From: Actinomycetota bacterium
GTDB lineage: Bacteria > Actinomycetota > Thermoleophilia > Solirubrobacterales > 70-9
NCBI GenBank assembly: GCA_018268575.1
Contig: JAFDWF010000166.1
Span: forward strand, 1-64,000
DNA length: 64,000 nucleotides
Direction of reading: 5' to 3'
Part shown: positions 23,048 to 31,647 of the stretch, piece by piece
Numbering within the stretch: position 1 is the stretch's first letter
How the letters are laid out: every line of letters starts with the position of its first letter
Notes under the pieces: generated by a model
What the model was told of the DNA's origin: nothing
What the model saw: only the letters and a program-made list of their open reading frames with translations
Databases searched by the model: none
Position numbers and translations under genes: made by a program

Positions 23048-23781
23048 GGGAGGCCGGGATCGGTCGCAGCGCGTAGGCGAACCGCGTCTACCGGCGGCAT
23101 CGTCGACGTCTAGGACCTAACTCCTTGTCACCGGCCACGGCCTGGTCGTCGACCACCTGCGGCGCCGACCCGCGCCCCATCGCCTTCACCCGAAGGCGCG
23201 ACTTCGTCACACAGCCGTCACACAAGGGGGGCCAATTTCGCCGCTCGACGCTCTGTATAGGTATGGCAGCGAGAAACCGAGACCCGCGAACAGGTCGCCA
23301 TCTCCACCTCCGACACCGCCCCGCGCACCGGCCGCGGCGTTCTCCCCGGCTCCGCGCGAGCGGCCGGCCACCGGCGAAAGAAGTTGAACACCCGGCCCCG
23401 GCCGTTCGTCAGGTTGGTGGATGATCACCACCGTCGAGAAACGGATCGCGGCCGAGGATCGCCGGATCGGCGCGGCGCCCCCCTGCCTCTGCCAGGGTCA
23501 ATCCGCCCAGGATCGGGAGCGGGGTTTCCGCCGCCGAAGGAGGGACCACTTTCGGCCGCCGACGCACTGTCTCTTTATGGACGACGTATTCGAGCCGCAT
23601 GCCCGGGAGGACGGCCGTGACGGCGATACCGATGCCGTCGGGCGTGAGGTCGGGCGCGGGGTCGGGCCTGCGGTCGACCGTGCGGTCGCGATGCCGGGCG
23701 CCGGGAGGCGCCCGATCCCGCACCACTGCGCCGATCGCGGCCTCCAGGTTGAGCGCCGTAGGACGCCACCACCCCCGACCC
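23048..23781. other. 734-bp stretch without a supportable gene
   Basis: All frames here are short, Arg/Pro/Gly-rich shadows without starts, RBS or domains. The stretch abuts the left end of the IS982-type element and looks like eroded intergenic DNA. Confidence 0.5.
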
Positions 23782-24810
23782 TAGATCACTGATTCCTAAT
23801 CACCTGCGGCGAGCCGCGCCCGGATAGGGGCAAGGGGAAGGCCGTCGAAGGTCGGTGTGTTCCGGCAACTCCGACCACCCGGAGGTGGCGACATGCCCAC
23901 CGACCTCGACGACCTTCTGACCGCACTTTACGTGCAGGCCGACGATTTCCTGCCCGGGCGGGATCCTTCCCGCCCGGGCCGCAGGCCCCGTATCTCCGAC
24001 GCCGAGGTGATCTGCCTCGCGGTTGCACAGATCCTCCTCGACTGCGCCAAGGAGCGCCGCTTCCTGCGGTTCGTCAGGCGTCGCCTCGGCCACCTGTTCC
24101 CCTACGTCCCCGGCCAGTCCGGCTACAACAAGCGGGTCCGCGACCTCGCCCCGCGGATCGTCGCCCTGCTCTCCCACCTGGCCCGCCTTTCGCCTTCCTG
24201 GTGCGACGACCTGCGCCTGATCGACGCGACACCCGTGCCCTGCGGGCAATCGCGCCAGACCGTGGAGCGCTCGGAGTTCGCGGGCCACGCCGCCTACGGC
24301 TACTGCGCCGCCCACTCGCGTCACTTCTGGGGCTTCAAGCTCTGTCTGCTCGCCGCCCCGGACGGGATGCCGATCGCCTTCGAGCTCGCCCCGGCCGACC
24401 GGCCCGAGCGCGAGATCGTCGCCGGGCTGCTCGAGGAGGTCGATCTCACCGGCTACACGGTGATCGGTGACAAAGGGCTCTCCGGCACCGCGATCGAAGA
24501 GCTCGTGGCGGGGCTCGGCGGTCTCTTCCTACGACCCGACCGCCGCGACGAGGCACCGCGCTTCGGCGATCTCGGTGGTGTGCGCCAGCGGATCGAGGCG
24601 ATCTTCGACCAGCCGAAGGATCAGCTCTCGCTGGAGCGCCATGGCGCCCGCACCCCTGGTGGCCTGCGGGCCAGGGTCGCCCAGCGCCTCCTCGCGCTCG
24701 GCGCCTGCGTCTGGCACAACTGGCGCCGATGGGAGGCCGGCGAGCTCGACGGCCCGCTGCGCAGCCTGATCGCCTACGACCACTGACCGGGAATAGGAAT
24801 CAGTGATCTA
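23782..24810 (+). mobile_element. Complete IS982-type insertion sequence
   Basis: About 1029 bp bounded by perfect 17-bp inverted repeats: TAGATCACTGATTCCTA at 23782-23798 and its reverse complement at 24794-24810. One transposase gene fills the interior. No target-site duplication is evident in the flanks (CCGACCC left, AGCAGCG right). The right end lies inside the lipoprotein gene at 24808. Confidence 0.85.
23893..24786 (+). CDS. IS982-family transposase
   Basis: 297 aa from ATG 23893 with GGAGGTGGCGAC ahead. DDE residues are recognisable in LIDATPVP (first Asp), TVIGDKGL (second Asp) and RIEAIFDQPKDQLSLERH (Glu region). The SGYNKRVR and GFKLCLLA segments are typical of the family. The gene is uninterrupted, so the element may be active. 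Confidence 0.88.
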   Translation: MPTDLDDLLTALYVQADDFLPGRDPSRPGRRPRISDAEVICLAVAQILLDCAKERRFLRFVRRRLGHLFPYVPGQSGYNKRVRDLAPRIVALLSHLARLSPSWCDDLRLIDATPVPCGQSRQTVERSEFAGHAAYGYCAAHSRHFWGFKLCLLAAPDGMPIAFELAPADRPEREIVAGLLEEVDLTGYTVIGDKGLSGTAIEELVAGLGGLFLRPDRRDEAPRFGDLGGVRQRIEAIFDQPKDQLSLERHGARTPGGLRARVAQRLLALGACVWHNWRRWEAGELDGPLRSLIAYDH

Positions 24811-25452
24811 AGCAGCGTTAGAGCCCGTGCGGTCGAGGACCAACCCCTGAGCATCGTTGCAGACGGCGAATCCCTCGACCTGGTCGCCTGGAGGGGTCGA
24901 ACACCGGGGGGCGGGAAGGTCAGAGCCGGGCATGCGGATGGTCATGCTCCAGACCCTCAAGGTCCGATCGCAGTTGAGGGCCGCCTTGCCCACGAACTGA
25001 CGTCCGCGATCCACGCCGGTCCCGCGCACGGTGCCCCAATAGTAGAAATCGACGTGCCGCGCCGCCTGGTGCAGGGAGAAGGCGACGGTCCGGAAATGGA
25101 CAGGGAGTCCGTGGCGGGCACGGATGAAGGCGAGCAGCTTCCTGGGTTTGTACGCGACGATGTTGCCGTTCCCCGGACCATGACGCCAGTCATCGACCGA
25201 GAACCAACCGAAGCGGCCGCTGGTCAGGTGGCGAAGAGCGCCAGCGTCCGCCTCGGAAAGATCCCTTTCGAATCCGACGACCCAATCCGCGAGGGCACTG
25301 ACACCACCGGCGCAGGAGGTGTCCGTGGGTGCCCCCTGGCCCGCGGCAAGCGACCTCGTGGTCGTGGTCGACGGCGCAGAGCTCCCACATGCCGCAACCA
25401 CGAGGGCGAGCGCTGCGATCGCTGCGACTACCGTTCCGGTGCGCACGTTCAT
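24808..25452 (-). CDS. Lipoprotein whose stop codon lies in the IS end
   Basis: 214 aa. Signal ALALVVAAC with GSS after the Cys is a lipobox. The mature domain (about 45-190) is a compact alpha/beta fold with three or four Cys (TSCAGG, LNCDRTL, PRCSTPP, AVCNDA), NTF2-like in look but not assignable. The final TAG (24808-24810) is formed by the right inverted repeat of the IS982-type element, so the native C-terminus has been replaced. Its start overlaps the stop of the 25449 gene by 4 bases. Confidence 0.7.
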   Translation of the reverse strand: MNVRTGTVVAAIAALALVVAACGSSAPSTTTTRSLAAGQGAPTDTSCAGGVSALADWVVGFERDLSEADAGALRHLTSGRFGWFSVDDWRHGPGNGNIVAYKPRKLLAFIRARHGLPVHFRTVAFSLHQAARHVDFYYWGTVRGTGVDRGRQFVGKAALNCDRTLRVWSMTIRMPGSDLPAPRCSTPPGDQVEGFAVCNDAQGLVLDRTGSNAA

Positions 25453-26018
25453 AGTCCCGTCGAGAACAGGGCCGCGACGCCGAGTCCGAGTAGGAGGGTC
25501 GCACTGATCCTGACCCCGAGTGGTTTCCGGGCGAAGAGCCGCTCGTGCAACTCTCCCTGGCCGATGTCACAGGCGTTCATGTATCCGAACCATGCGAAGA
25601 CCAACACACAACGGGAAAAACCATACATGCCGAATATAAGGGCGCCGACCCATACCTTCCCGACGACCAGACAGAGGACGGGGATCAGGTACCAGAGCAT
25701 GAAGGATATGCGCGATATGAACCCCGCCCCGATGGCGAGGCCATTGACGATCGGCCAGCCGACCGAACCGAGGTTCAACTTCATCTGCCCCGTCTCACGG
25801 TCCAATTGAGGTATCCGGATCGATCGGACATAGAGCTCGCAGGTCGCGCCGCCGACGAGGATCCCGAGCAGTACGACCCCGATCGCCGCGCGGGTGGTCG
25901 GATCGAGGATGGCACCCAGGGCCGCCAACGCACCGCCGACCAGGAGGCCCGAAATCGTCCCGCTCAGCGTGAACAACATGGCCTTCACGCGCCAGTCAAG
26001 TTCTGAGTGCCCGCGCAA
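25449..26018 (-). CDS. Polytopic membrane protein of unknown function
   Basis: 189 aa with about five membrane segments (LFTLSGTISGLLVGGALAAL, AAIGVVLLGILVGGA, IVNGLAIGAGFISRISFML, YLIPVLCLVVGKVWVGALIF, ISATLLLGLGVAALF). A polar insert, SIRIPQLDRETGQMK, lies between TM2 and TM3. It overlaps the lipoprotein start by 4 bases, so those two genes are coupled. A 39-bp gap separates it from the Mau-like operon on the same strand, and it may be its distal part. Confidence 0.6.
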   Translation of the reverse strand: MRGHSELDWRVKAMLFTLSGTISGLLVGGALAALGAILDPTTRAAIGVVLLGILVGGATCELYVRSIRIPQLDRETGQMKLNLGSVGWPIVNGLAIGAGFISRISFMLWYLIPVLCLVVGKVWVGALIFGMYGFSRCVLVFAWFGYMNACDIGQGELHERLFARKPLGVRISATLLLGLGVAALFSTGL

Positions 26019-26057
26019 ACCTGCGTAGGTAGCGATCCCGACGACCGCATTGCCGCC

Positions 26058-26267
26058 TCACGGGATCGTCTGCTGTAGGAGCGCCACCGCGACGGCGGCG
26101 ACGAGGCCGGCGAGGCCGAGGGCGGCGAGCGGGGAGATGGTCGCGAGAGCGCCGACGATCGCCGCCGCCACCACTCCCACCAAGGTCAGCGCAGGAAGGG
26201 ACCAGCGCTCGCTCGGTTTGTCACCGGCGGTCGGCGTGGGCGTCGCGCTCTCAGCAGGTGCCGACAT
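26058..26267 (-). CDS. Small membrane protein at end of Mau-like operon
   Basis: 69 aa with a Pro/Thr-rich head and two adjoining hydrophobic helices (LVGVVAAAIVGALATI and LAALGLAGLVAAVAVALL). It overlaps the end of the Cys-rich protein gene by 17 bases, which implies translational coupling. The function is unknown; it may be a membrane partner for the exported protein. Confidence 0.55.
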   Translation of the reverse strand: MSAPAESATPTPTAGDKPSERWSLPALTLVGVVAAAIVGALATISPLAALGLAGLVAAVAVALLQQTIP

Positions 26268-26667
26268 TGAATCGGCAGATGCAGGGCACCGGGTAGGTGT
26301 TGATGTCCCAACAGTCGCAGCACTTGATGTGGATGCCGCCGGCAGAACACGTGTACCAGCATTGTTCGTGGGTCGAGCAGCCGAGCCAGCCCTGATTGCA
26401 GTGTTCGTCGCACTTGTTCGGGACGCAGCAGGCGCCGCAACAGAGTTCGGCGCCTTCGCAGGGTGCGGCGTTGCCGCAGTAGGCCTCCGCCAACTTCGGG
26501 TTCGGTAGGAAGATCGCGACCCCCGCGCCGAACAGCCCGAGGCCGAGCGTCTTCAGGAAGCGGCTGCGCGCGAGCCGGCCGTCGGACTGGCCGCTCTCCA
26601 CGATGCTCTCGAGTTGCTCCTGGCCCTCGTGATAGGTCGAGCTGGCCTCGCCGATCTGGTTCAACAT
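26251..26667 (-). CDS. Exported 17-Cys protein in mauA position
   Basis: 138 aa. A long polar leader (1-33) is followed by ARSRFLKTLGLGLFGAG, a Tat-like signal in which the two Arg are separated by Ser and FLK follows. The exported part (about 62-138) has 17 Cys and 3 Trp (residues 94, 104 and 120), including CCGACC, CWYTC and CCDCW. Methylamine dehydrogenase light chain (MauA) is likewise a small, disulfide-packed, Trp-bearing protein with an unusually long Tat leader, and also follows mauE and mauD. Homology to MauA cannot be claimed from sequence alone. The odd Cys number leaves one free for a cofactor or metal. Confidence 0.7.
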   Translation of the reverse strand: MLNQIGEASSTYHEGQEQLESIVESGQSDGRLARSRFLKTLGLGLFGAGVAIFLPNPKLAEAYCGNAAPCEGAELCCGACCVPNKCDEHCNQGWLGCSTHEQCWYTCSAGGIHIKCCDCWDINTYPVPCICRFNVGTC

Positions 26668-26668
26668 C

Positions 26669-27238
26669 TCAATCTCCTCCCGCTTCGACGTCCAGCGCGA
26701 TCACGCGGCCGTTCCCTCCGTTGTCGGTGTTTCGCAGCGCGCCGAGATCCTGCGGGCTGCGCAGGTAGGTTTTCGACTTGACGTGTCCTTCCGCGAGGTG
26801 GAGCGCGAAGGGCACCATCTGGATCCCGAAGGCATGTGCCAGTTCGTCGGACACGGGATCGAAGACCGAGTCGGCTCCCTCCGGCAGAAGCGCCGCGACG
26901 CCGCGCGCCAGTTCCTCCCGGCCGGAGATCGCGATCGTCGTGTCGCTGCCGAGTTCCGCGCTGGTGACGCGGGACGCGAAGTCACGACACGGCGTGCAGG
27001 TGCAGGAGAGGAAGACCAGGTTGCGCCCCTCTCCGTTCAGGCTGAGCAGCTCCATGACCCTGTCGGGAACCGGATGTCCGATGGCCGGGCCGTGTTCCTC
27101 CGCCGCCCCATGCGGTGCCGAGTAGGTCAGCCTGATCGTGAGGAGGCCGATCTGCCGGACCATCAGTATCACCGCGACGGTTAGCGCCCCCAGCCAGATC
27201 GCGCCGAGGACGACTGCGGTCGCACCAAGCGTGGTCAC
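26669..27238 (-). CDS. MauD-like membrane-anchored thioredoxin-fold protein
   Basis: 189 aa. An N-terminal membrane anchor (VVLGAIWLGALTVAVILMV) is followed by a thioredoxin-like domain with CTPC in VFLSCTCTPCRDF and IQMVPFAL as the cis-Pro loop. MauD-type proteins are thiol-disulfide oxidoreductases or isomerases for periplasmic Cys-rich subunits. It overlaps the MauE-like stop by 4 bases and is 1 base from the Cys-rich gene, so the three are clearly one operon. Confidence 0.75.
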   Translation of the reverse strand: MTTLGATAVVLGAIWLGALTVAVILMVRQIGLLTIRLTYSAPHGAAEEHGPAIGHPVPDRVMELLSLNGEGRNLVFLSCTCTPCRDFASRVTSAELGSDTTIAISGREELARGVAALLPEGADSVFDPVSDELAHAFGIQMVPFALHLAEGHVKSKTYLRSPQDLGALRNTDNGGNGRVIALDVEAGGD

Positions 27239-27843
27239 AGTTCCGCCTCACCGATGCGGCGCAGGAAGTTCACCGTGTCGGCGTTCCACCCCAGGAGCTT
27301 CCGGTACTGGGACACCAGGGCGAAGCTCCCGACGACGGCCGCCGCGCCGATCGCCTCGAGATAGACGCTGCCAACGCCGGGATGGCCCACTGCCCCAGGG
27401 GCCGTGAGGAGGAGGATCGCAAGTGCCCCGAGCGCCGTGGCCCGCAGGAGCCCGAGGACCGTGATGCTGTCGTCCTCGCCGCCGAAGCAGTAACACGGGA
27501 ACTGCTCGCCGATCAGGAGACTGCGTGCGATGGTCGCCGCGAAGGCGAGGAAGATCACCGACGCCCCGGCAAGCGCGACGCCGGGGGCCGCACCGGATGC
27601 CAGAAACAGGCCGAGCGCCATCTCGGTCGCTCCGAGGAGCGCCCCCTGCCAGCGCCTCGGCGTCGAGACGAGGCGGAAGTCCGATATCGCGACGGCCGCC
27701 CTCATCGGATTACGGAGCTTCGGGACCGCGCTCCAGAAGAGGACGATGGCGAGCACCCAGACGGCGATGCCGTGCCCGGCGCCGGTCCGCACGAAGGCCA
27801 GGGTCTCGGCCAGTGCGTGCCCCACCGACTGGAAGCCTCCCAT
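27235..27843 (-). CDS. MauE-family membrane protein
   Basis: 202 aa with four or more membrane helices and the loop FPCYCFGGEDDS, the C.CFG motif of the MauE (methylamine utilisation) family. MauE is thought to work with MauD in disulfide formation of the light chain, possibly shuttling electrons across the membrane like DsbB. Here it is followed by the MauD-like gene with an ATGA overlap. MauB (heavy chain) and MauG are absent from the window. Confidence 0.78.
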   Translation of the reverse strand: MGGFQSVGHALAETLAFVRTGAGHGIAVWVLAIVLFWSAVPKLRNPMRAAVAISDFRLVSTPRRWQGALLGATEMALGLFLASGAAPGVALAGASVIFLAFAATIARSLLIGEQFPCYCFGGEDDSITVLGLLRATALGALAILLLTAPGAVGHPGVGSVYLEAIGAAAVVGSFALVSQYRKLLGWNADTVNFLRRIGEAEL

Positions 27844-27874
27844 CTCAGCTCCCCGCGCCTCGCGCCGACATCCT

Positions 27875-28429
27875 CTAAGACCTCGCCACGCCGATCTGGT
27901 CGACCACGAGGAAGCTGCCCGTGGGGTCGCGGTGCCCGATCCCGATCACGGTGTCCCCGGCCCCGATCCGGGAGGGAGACCGGGCGACGATCCGTCCCGG
28001 CTCGAAGAACTGGCTCGCCTCGGTTTCCGACGTCAGCTTCATCTCTTCCCCGGAGGTCGTCAGGAGCCCGCGGGATTCGCCGGTCACCTCGGCTTCTTCC
28101 AGAGGTCGGTACATCCGCTGGATGTCGAACAGGACCCATTCGTCCTCTTCGAAGAACCAGATGACATCGGCCTCCTCGCCGGCCAGCCATTCCTCCCGCG
28201 GCTTGGGATCGACCATTTCCTGGATGGTGCCGTCGCGCATCTGCAGGGTCAGGCGATCTCCCCCTTCGACCCCTTTGATGATCGCCGGTTCCACCCTTTC
28301 CGGCGGTTCGGGCGTTCCCGTCACGGCGGGCACGTCCGCCCCCGCGCTCGAGCCGGCGGCGGCGGCCGCCCCGGCGAGCGCGGCTCCTCCTGCAAGAAGA
28401 CTGCGGCGGCTGAGCTTGCGATCGAACAT
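27875..28429 (-). CDS. Tat-exported protein, first gene of the Mau-like operon
   Basis: 184 aa. A clear twin-arginine signal, RKLSRRSLLAGGAALAGAAA, is followed by beta-rich sequence with GDRLTLQMRDGTIQEMV and GDTVIGIGHRDPTG, resembling a small OB/SH3-like barrel. No Cys remains in the mature part, so it is unlikely to be a disulfide substrate. ATG 28429 has GGAGGCG five bases upstream. It could be a partner of the 17-Cys protein. Confidence 0.65.
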   Translation of the reverse strand: MFDRKLSRRSLLAGGAALAGAAAAAGSSAGADVPAVTGTPEPPERVEPAIIKGVEGGDRLTLQMRDGTIQEMVDPKPREEWLAGEEADVIWFFEEDEWVLFDIQRMYRPLEEAEVTGESRGLLTTSGEEMKLTSETEASQFFEPGRIVARSPSRIGAGDTVIGIGHRDPTGSFLVVDQIGVARS

Positions 28430-28520
28430 CGGCGCCTCCGACTGGTCAGGATTACCAGAATTACAAGAAAATCATCTTTTGACTATACAAAGCCCGATCA
28501 AAATCTAACACCTCGGTCAA
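28430..28520 (-). promoter_or_regulatory. AT-rich promoter region of the Mau-like operon
   Basis: A marked drop in GC against both flanks, with TTGTATAGTC and TTTTCTTGTAATTC on the minus strand that could supply a -10 element (TATAGT). It lies directly upstream of the Tat-protein start. No operator palindrome is obvious. Confidence 0.35.
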
Positions 28521-28622
28521 GGCCGGATGTCGACCAGGAACGGATGCCCCTCACAACTTTCGGCCCCCTCACCGGCAGTCGGAGCGTCACCCTGCCATGA
28601 GCCGTCCCGGCAGGATGCAAGA

Positions 28623-28715
28623 CGAGGCGGCGAAGGAATCGAACCTTCCAAGCGGTGGGCTACACCGCCCTGCTGGTTTTGAAGACCAGACGGGCCACCA
28701 GACCCCTGCCGCCCC
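28623..28715 (-). tRNA. selC: tRNA-Sec (anticodon TCA)
   Basis: 93 nt on the minus strand. The acceptor is an 8-bp stem, GGGGCGGC with GCCGCCTC (one G-U), typical of tRNA-Sec. The anticodon loop CTTCAAA carries TCA (28680-28682), the extra arm is long (GGGCGGTGTAGCCCACCGC), the T-arm reads GGTTCGATTCC and the discriminator is G. CCA is not encoded. It starts 7 bases after selB, so it is probably cut out of the selA-selB transcript or has its own promoter within selB. Confidence 0.95.
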
Positions 28716-28722
28716 ACGCAGA

Positions 28723-30279
28723 TCAGCCCACGGTCCGTGATCCCCTCCTCCCCGGATAGTGCCGCTCGCCATCGCGCCGCAGCTCTCGCTCGCCGTCGAG
28801 GTGCTCGAGCAGCGCCAGCGCGTACCTGCGGCTCAGGCCCAACTCGTCGCGGACCTCGGCGATGCTGGCCGACCCTCGCTCGCGGACGAGCACGAGGACG
28901 CGGTCGCGGAGGCGCTCGAAGGCGGCCGGGGTGTAGACGACCCCTGGCTTCAGCCGGACCGCGGCGCCGGCGGCCACCAGCTCGCCGAGGGCACGTTCGG
29001 CCTCCCGGCGGTCGGCCCCGGCCCGCTCCGCCAGATCGGCGACCCCTGGCGGCCTGTCGCCTCCGGCCTCCAGCTCGGCCAGCAGCACCCGGGCAAGCTC
29101 CGAGGGTCCCGCTGCCTTCGTCGGCCCGGTCTCCTCCTCGACCCGCGCCTGCCTGCGGCGAGGCGCGGCGGACCGGCGGATCTCGACGGTCCCTGCGCGC
29201 TCGTCGGGACGCGAGGACCGGCCACTACCACGGCGCGGCGGGGAGGGGTCACGGACGGTGCCGCCGCCGAGCGTGCCCGGTGGGGCGATGCGACGGACCA
29301 CGAGGCGGTCACCGAGGCGGGCCAGCAGCGGCGCCTCGAGCCGAAACTGCGCCGCGCTGGCGCCGAGATCGACCACCCGGGCAGGTGCCTCGCGGGTGCC
29401 GAGGTGAACCTGCACACGGCGCTCGGCGACGATCTCCGCCGCGCCGAGGGTGAGGTCGGCGTCGATCCGGTGGGTGGGAGCGACGGCGCCGCCCGGAATC
29501 GTTATGACGTCACCGCGCCGCACCTCGTCCGGTCCCACCCCGCCGAGGTTGAGGGCGACTCGCTGGTGGGCGGCGGCCCGGTCGACGGCGGTGTCGTGGA
29601 CCTCGATCGAGCGCACCCGCGCCTCCCGTCCCTCCGGCAGGACGGTCACCCGCCGCCCACGCTCCAGCATTCCCGACCGGAGCGTGCCGGTGACGACGGT
29701 CCCGTGCCCCGTGACGGTGAACGAGCGGTCGACGTGGAGGACCGGCTCGACCTCCTCGTCCGGCGCCCCACCGTGGTCGATGCTGGCGGTGACCGCCACC
29801 AGGGCCGCACGCAGCTCCTCGACCCCCTCGCCGCGCGGCGCGCTCACCTCGACCAGAGGCGCGGCGGGCATCAGGGCGGTGCATTCGGACGCCGCCGTCC
29901 GGCGCCGCTCCGCGTCGACCAGGTCGACCTTGGTCAGCGCGACGACCCCTGCCTCGACACCGAGCGCCTCGAGCACGCGCAGGTGCTCGAGGGTCTGTGG
30001 CATCGGGCCGTCGTCGGCGGCGACGACAAGCACGAAGAGGTCGATGCCGCCGGCGCCGGCGATCATCGTCCGCACGAACCGCTCGTGCCCGGGCACGTCG
30101 ATCAGGCTGAGCCGCCGGTCGCCCAGTTCGAGCGGCGCGAAGCCGAGCTCGATCGACATCCCCCGCCGCCGCTCCTCGGCCAGCCGATCGGTGTCGCGGC
30201 CGGTTAGCGCCCGCACGAGGGCCGTCTTGCCGTGGTCGATGTGACCGGCGGTGCCGACGGTGAGCGGCGCTGCGTCCAT
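28723..30279 (-). CDS. selB: Selenocysteine-specific elongation factor
   Basis: 518 aa. GTPase motifs GHIDHGKTAL (G1), DVPGHERF (G3) and LTKVDLVD (G4) are followed by EF-Tu-like domains 2-3 (VTGHGTVVTGTL). The C-terminal winged helices end with SIAEVRDELGLSRRYALALL, which bind the SECIS hairpin. It is somewhat shorter than E. coli SelB (about 614), with a Pro/Arg-rich linker before the wings. SelB delivers Sec-tRNA at UGA codons. It starts 1 base after selA. Confidence 0.95.
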   Translation of the reverse strand: MDAAPLTVGTAGHIDHGKTALVRALTGRDTDRLAEERRRGMSIELGFAPLELGDRRLSLIDVPGHERFVRTMIAGAGGIDLFVLVVAADDGPMPQTLEHLRVLEALGVEAGVVALTKVDLVDAERRRTAASECTALMPAAPLVEVSAPRGEGVEELRAALVAVTASIDHGGAPDEEVEPVLHVDRSFTVTGHGTVVTGTLRSGMLERGRRVTVLPEGREARVRSIEVHDTAVDRAAAHQRVALNLGGVGPDEVRRGDVITIPGGAVAPTHRIDADLTLGAAEIVAERRVQVHLGTREAPARVVDLGASAAQFRLEAPLLARLGDRLVVRRIAPPGTLGGGTVRDPSPPRRGSGRSSRPDERAGTVEIRRSAAPRRRQARVEEETGPTKAAGPSELARVLLAELEAGGDRPPGVADLAERAGADRREAERALGELVAAGAAVRLKPGVVYTPAAFERLRDRVLVLVRERGSASIAEVRDELGLSRRYALALLEHLDGERELRRDGERHYPGRRGSRTVG

Positions 30280-30280
30280 C

Positions 30281-31624
30281 TCAGGCCAGGGCGTCCCGCA
30301 CCGCGGTCGCCGCGATCACGGCCTCCTCGTCGTCCATCGTCCGCGGGTCGAGGACGACGCGGTGACGGACGATACGGGCGACTACCGGCACCTCGGCGCC
30401 ACGCAGCCGCGCGAGCAGGGCGTCGGCGCCGAGGCCGCCGGGGTCGACCTCGCAGACGGGTCCCTCGAGAGACACGTCGGCGAGCGAGCCGCCGCCTGGT
30501 GCGCCGCTCTCGCGCCCGACCGCGGCCGCGGCGCCGATCGCCGCCGCGATCCGATCCGCCCGCGCCGCCAGCTCGGACTCCCCGGCGTCGATCATCGCCA
30601 GCGCCGGGATCGCCTCCCGGCCGCCGTCGCGGTGCGCCCGCAGCGTCGCCTCGAGCGCCGCGATCTGCAGCTTGTCGAGCCGCACCGCGCGGGCCAGGGG
30701 ATGGCGACGGCAGAGCTCGATCGCGTCGGCCCGACCGAACAGGAGACCCGCCTGCGGGCCACCCAGCAGCTTGTCTCCCGAGCAGCACACCACGTCTGCG
30801 CCGGAGGCGACCGCCGCCCGCACGATCGGCTCGTCTTGGACCTCCTCCAGCGCCCCGGAACCGAGGTCGTCGATCATGGCCAAACGGTGGCGGTGGGCGA
30901 GCTTCGTCAGGTCGGCGGGCGCGGGCGCCTCGGTGAAGCCGACGATACTGAAGTTCGACTGGTGGACGCGGAGGATCGCCGTCGTCGCCGGACCGATTGC
31001 CATCTCGTAGTCGGCGAGCCGGGTACGGTTGGTCGTCCCGACCTCGACCAGGGTCGCCCCCGATTGGGCGAGGATATCGGGGACGCGGAAGGAGCCGCCG
31101 ATCTCGACCAGCTCGCCGCGGCTGACGACCACCTCACCGTCGCCTGCCAGCGCGGCCAGCGCCAACATCACCGCGGCGGCGTTGTTGTTGACAGCGATCG
31201 CCGCTTGGGCGCCGCCCAGCCCGGTCAGCAGTCCCTCGATATGCGCGCCACGACCTCCCCGGCCCCCCGCCTCGAGGTCGTACTCGAGGTTGCTGTAGCC
31301 GGCGGCCACCGCGACCAGTTGGTCGACCGCGGAGCGCGGCAATGGCGCCCGGCCGAGGTTGGTGTGGAGGACGATACCGGTCGCGTTGACCACGCGACGG
31401 AGACTCGGATGTGCGAGCCGCGCGGCGCGCAACGCCGTGGCGGCGGTGAGCTCCTCCTGCTCGGGCGCGCCGCGACCGGAGAGCACCGAGCTACGGGCAC
31501 GCTCGATCTCCGCCCGCGCCGCCGCGACCGCCAGGTGGTGCGGGCCGCCGGCTCTCCGCGCCAGCCGCTCCACCGACGGCAAGCGGCGAAGCTCCTCACC
31601 ACCGCCGCGTTCGAGCCCGCTCAT
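30281..31624 (-). CDS. selA: L-seryl-tRNA(Sec) selenium transferase
   Basis: 447 aa from ATG 31624. A TTG start at 31648 would add eight residues but overlap the selD start, so ATG is preferred. PLP enzyme features are VNATGIVLHTNLGR, YSNLEYDLEAGGRG and the Lys in CCSGDKLLGGPQAG. It converts seryl-tRNA(Sec) to selenocysteinyl-tRNA(Sec) using selenophosphate. It is divergent from selD with only 23 bases between the two starts, so their promoters must overlap each other's genes or lie within them. Confidence 0.95.
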   Translation of the reverse strand: MSGLERGGGEELRRLPSVERLARRAGGPHHLAVAAARAEIERARSSVLSGRGAPEQEELTAATALRAARLAHPSLRRVVNATGIVLHTNLGRAPLPRSAVDQLVAVAAGYSNLEYDLEAGGRGGRGAHIEGLLTGLGGAQAAIAVNNNAAAVMLALAALAGDGEVVVSRGELVEIGGSFRVPDILAQSGATLVEVGTTNRTRLADYEMAIGPATTAILRVHQSNFSIVGFTEAPAPADLTKLAHRHRLAMIDDLGSGALEEVQDEPIVRAAVASGADVVCCSGDKLLGGPQAGLLFGRADAIELCRRHPLARAVRLDKLQIAALEATLRAHRDGGREAIPALAMIDAGESELAARADRIAAAIGAAAAVGRESGAPGGGSLADVSLEGPVCEVDPGGLGADALLARLRGAEVPVVARIVRHRVVLDPRTMDDEEAVIAATAVRDALA

Positions 31625-31647
31625 CTTGCTCAGGGTATCTTGGGCCA

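Noticed and set aside
26251-26667. Calling the 17-Cys protein a methylamine dehydrogenase light chain outright.
   Set aside because: Order of neighbours and leader type agree, but the Cys/Trp pattern does not clearly align and MauB/MauG are absent, so only resemblance is claimed.
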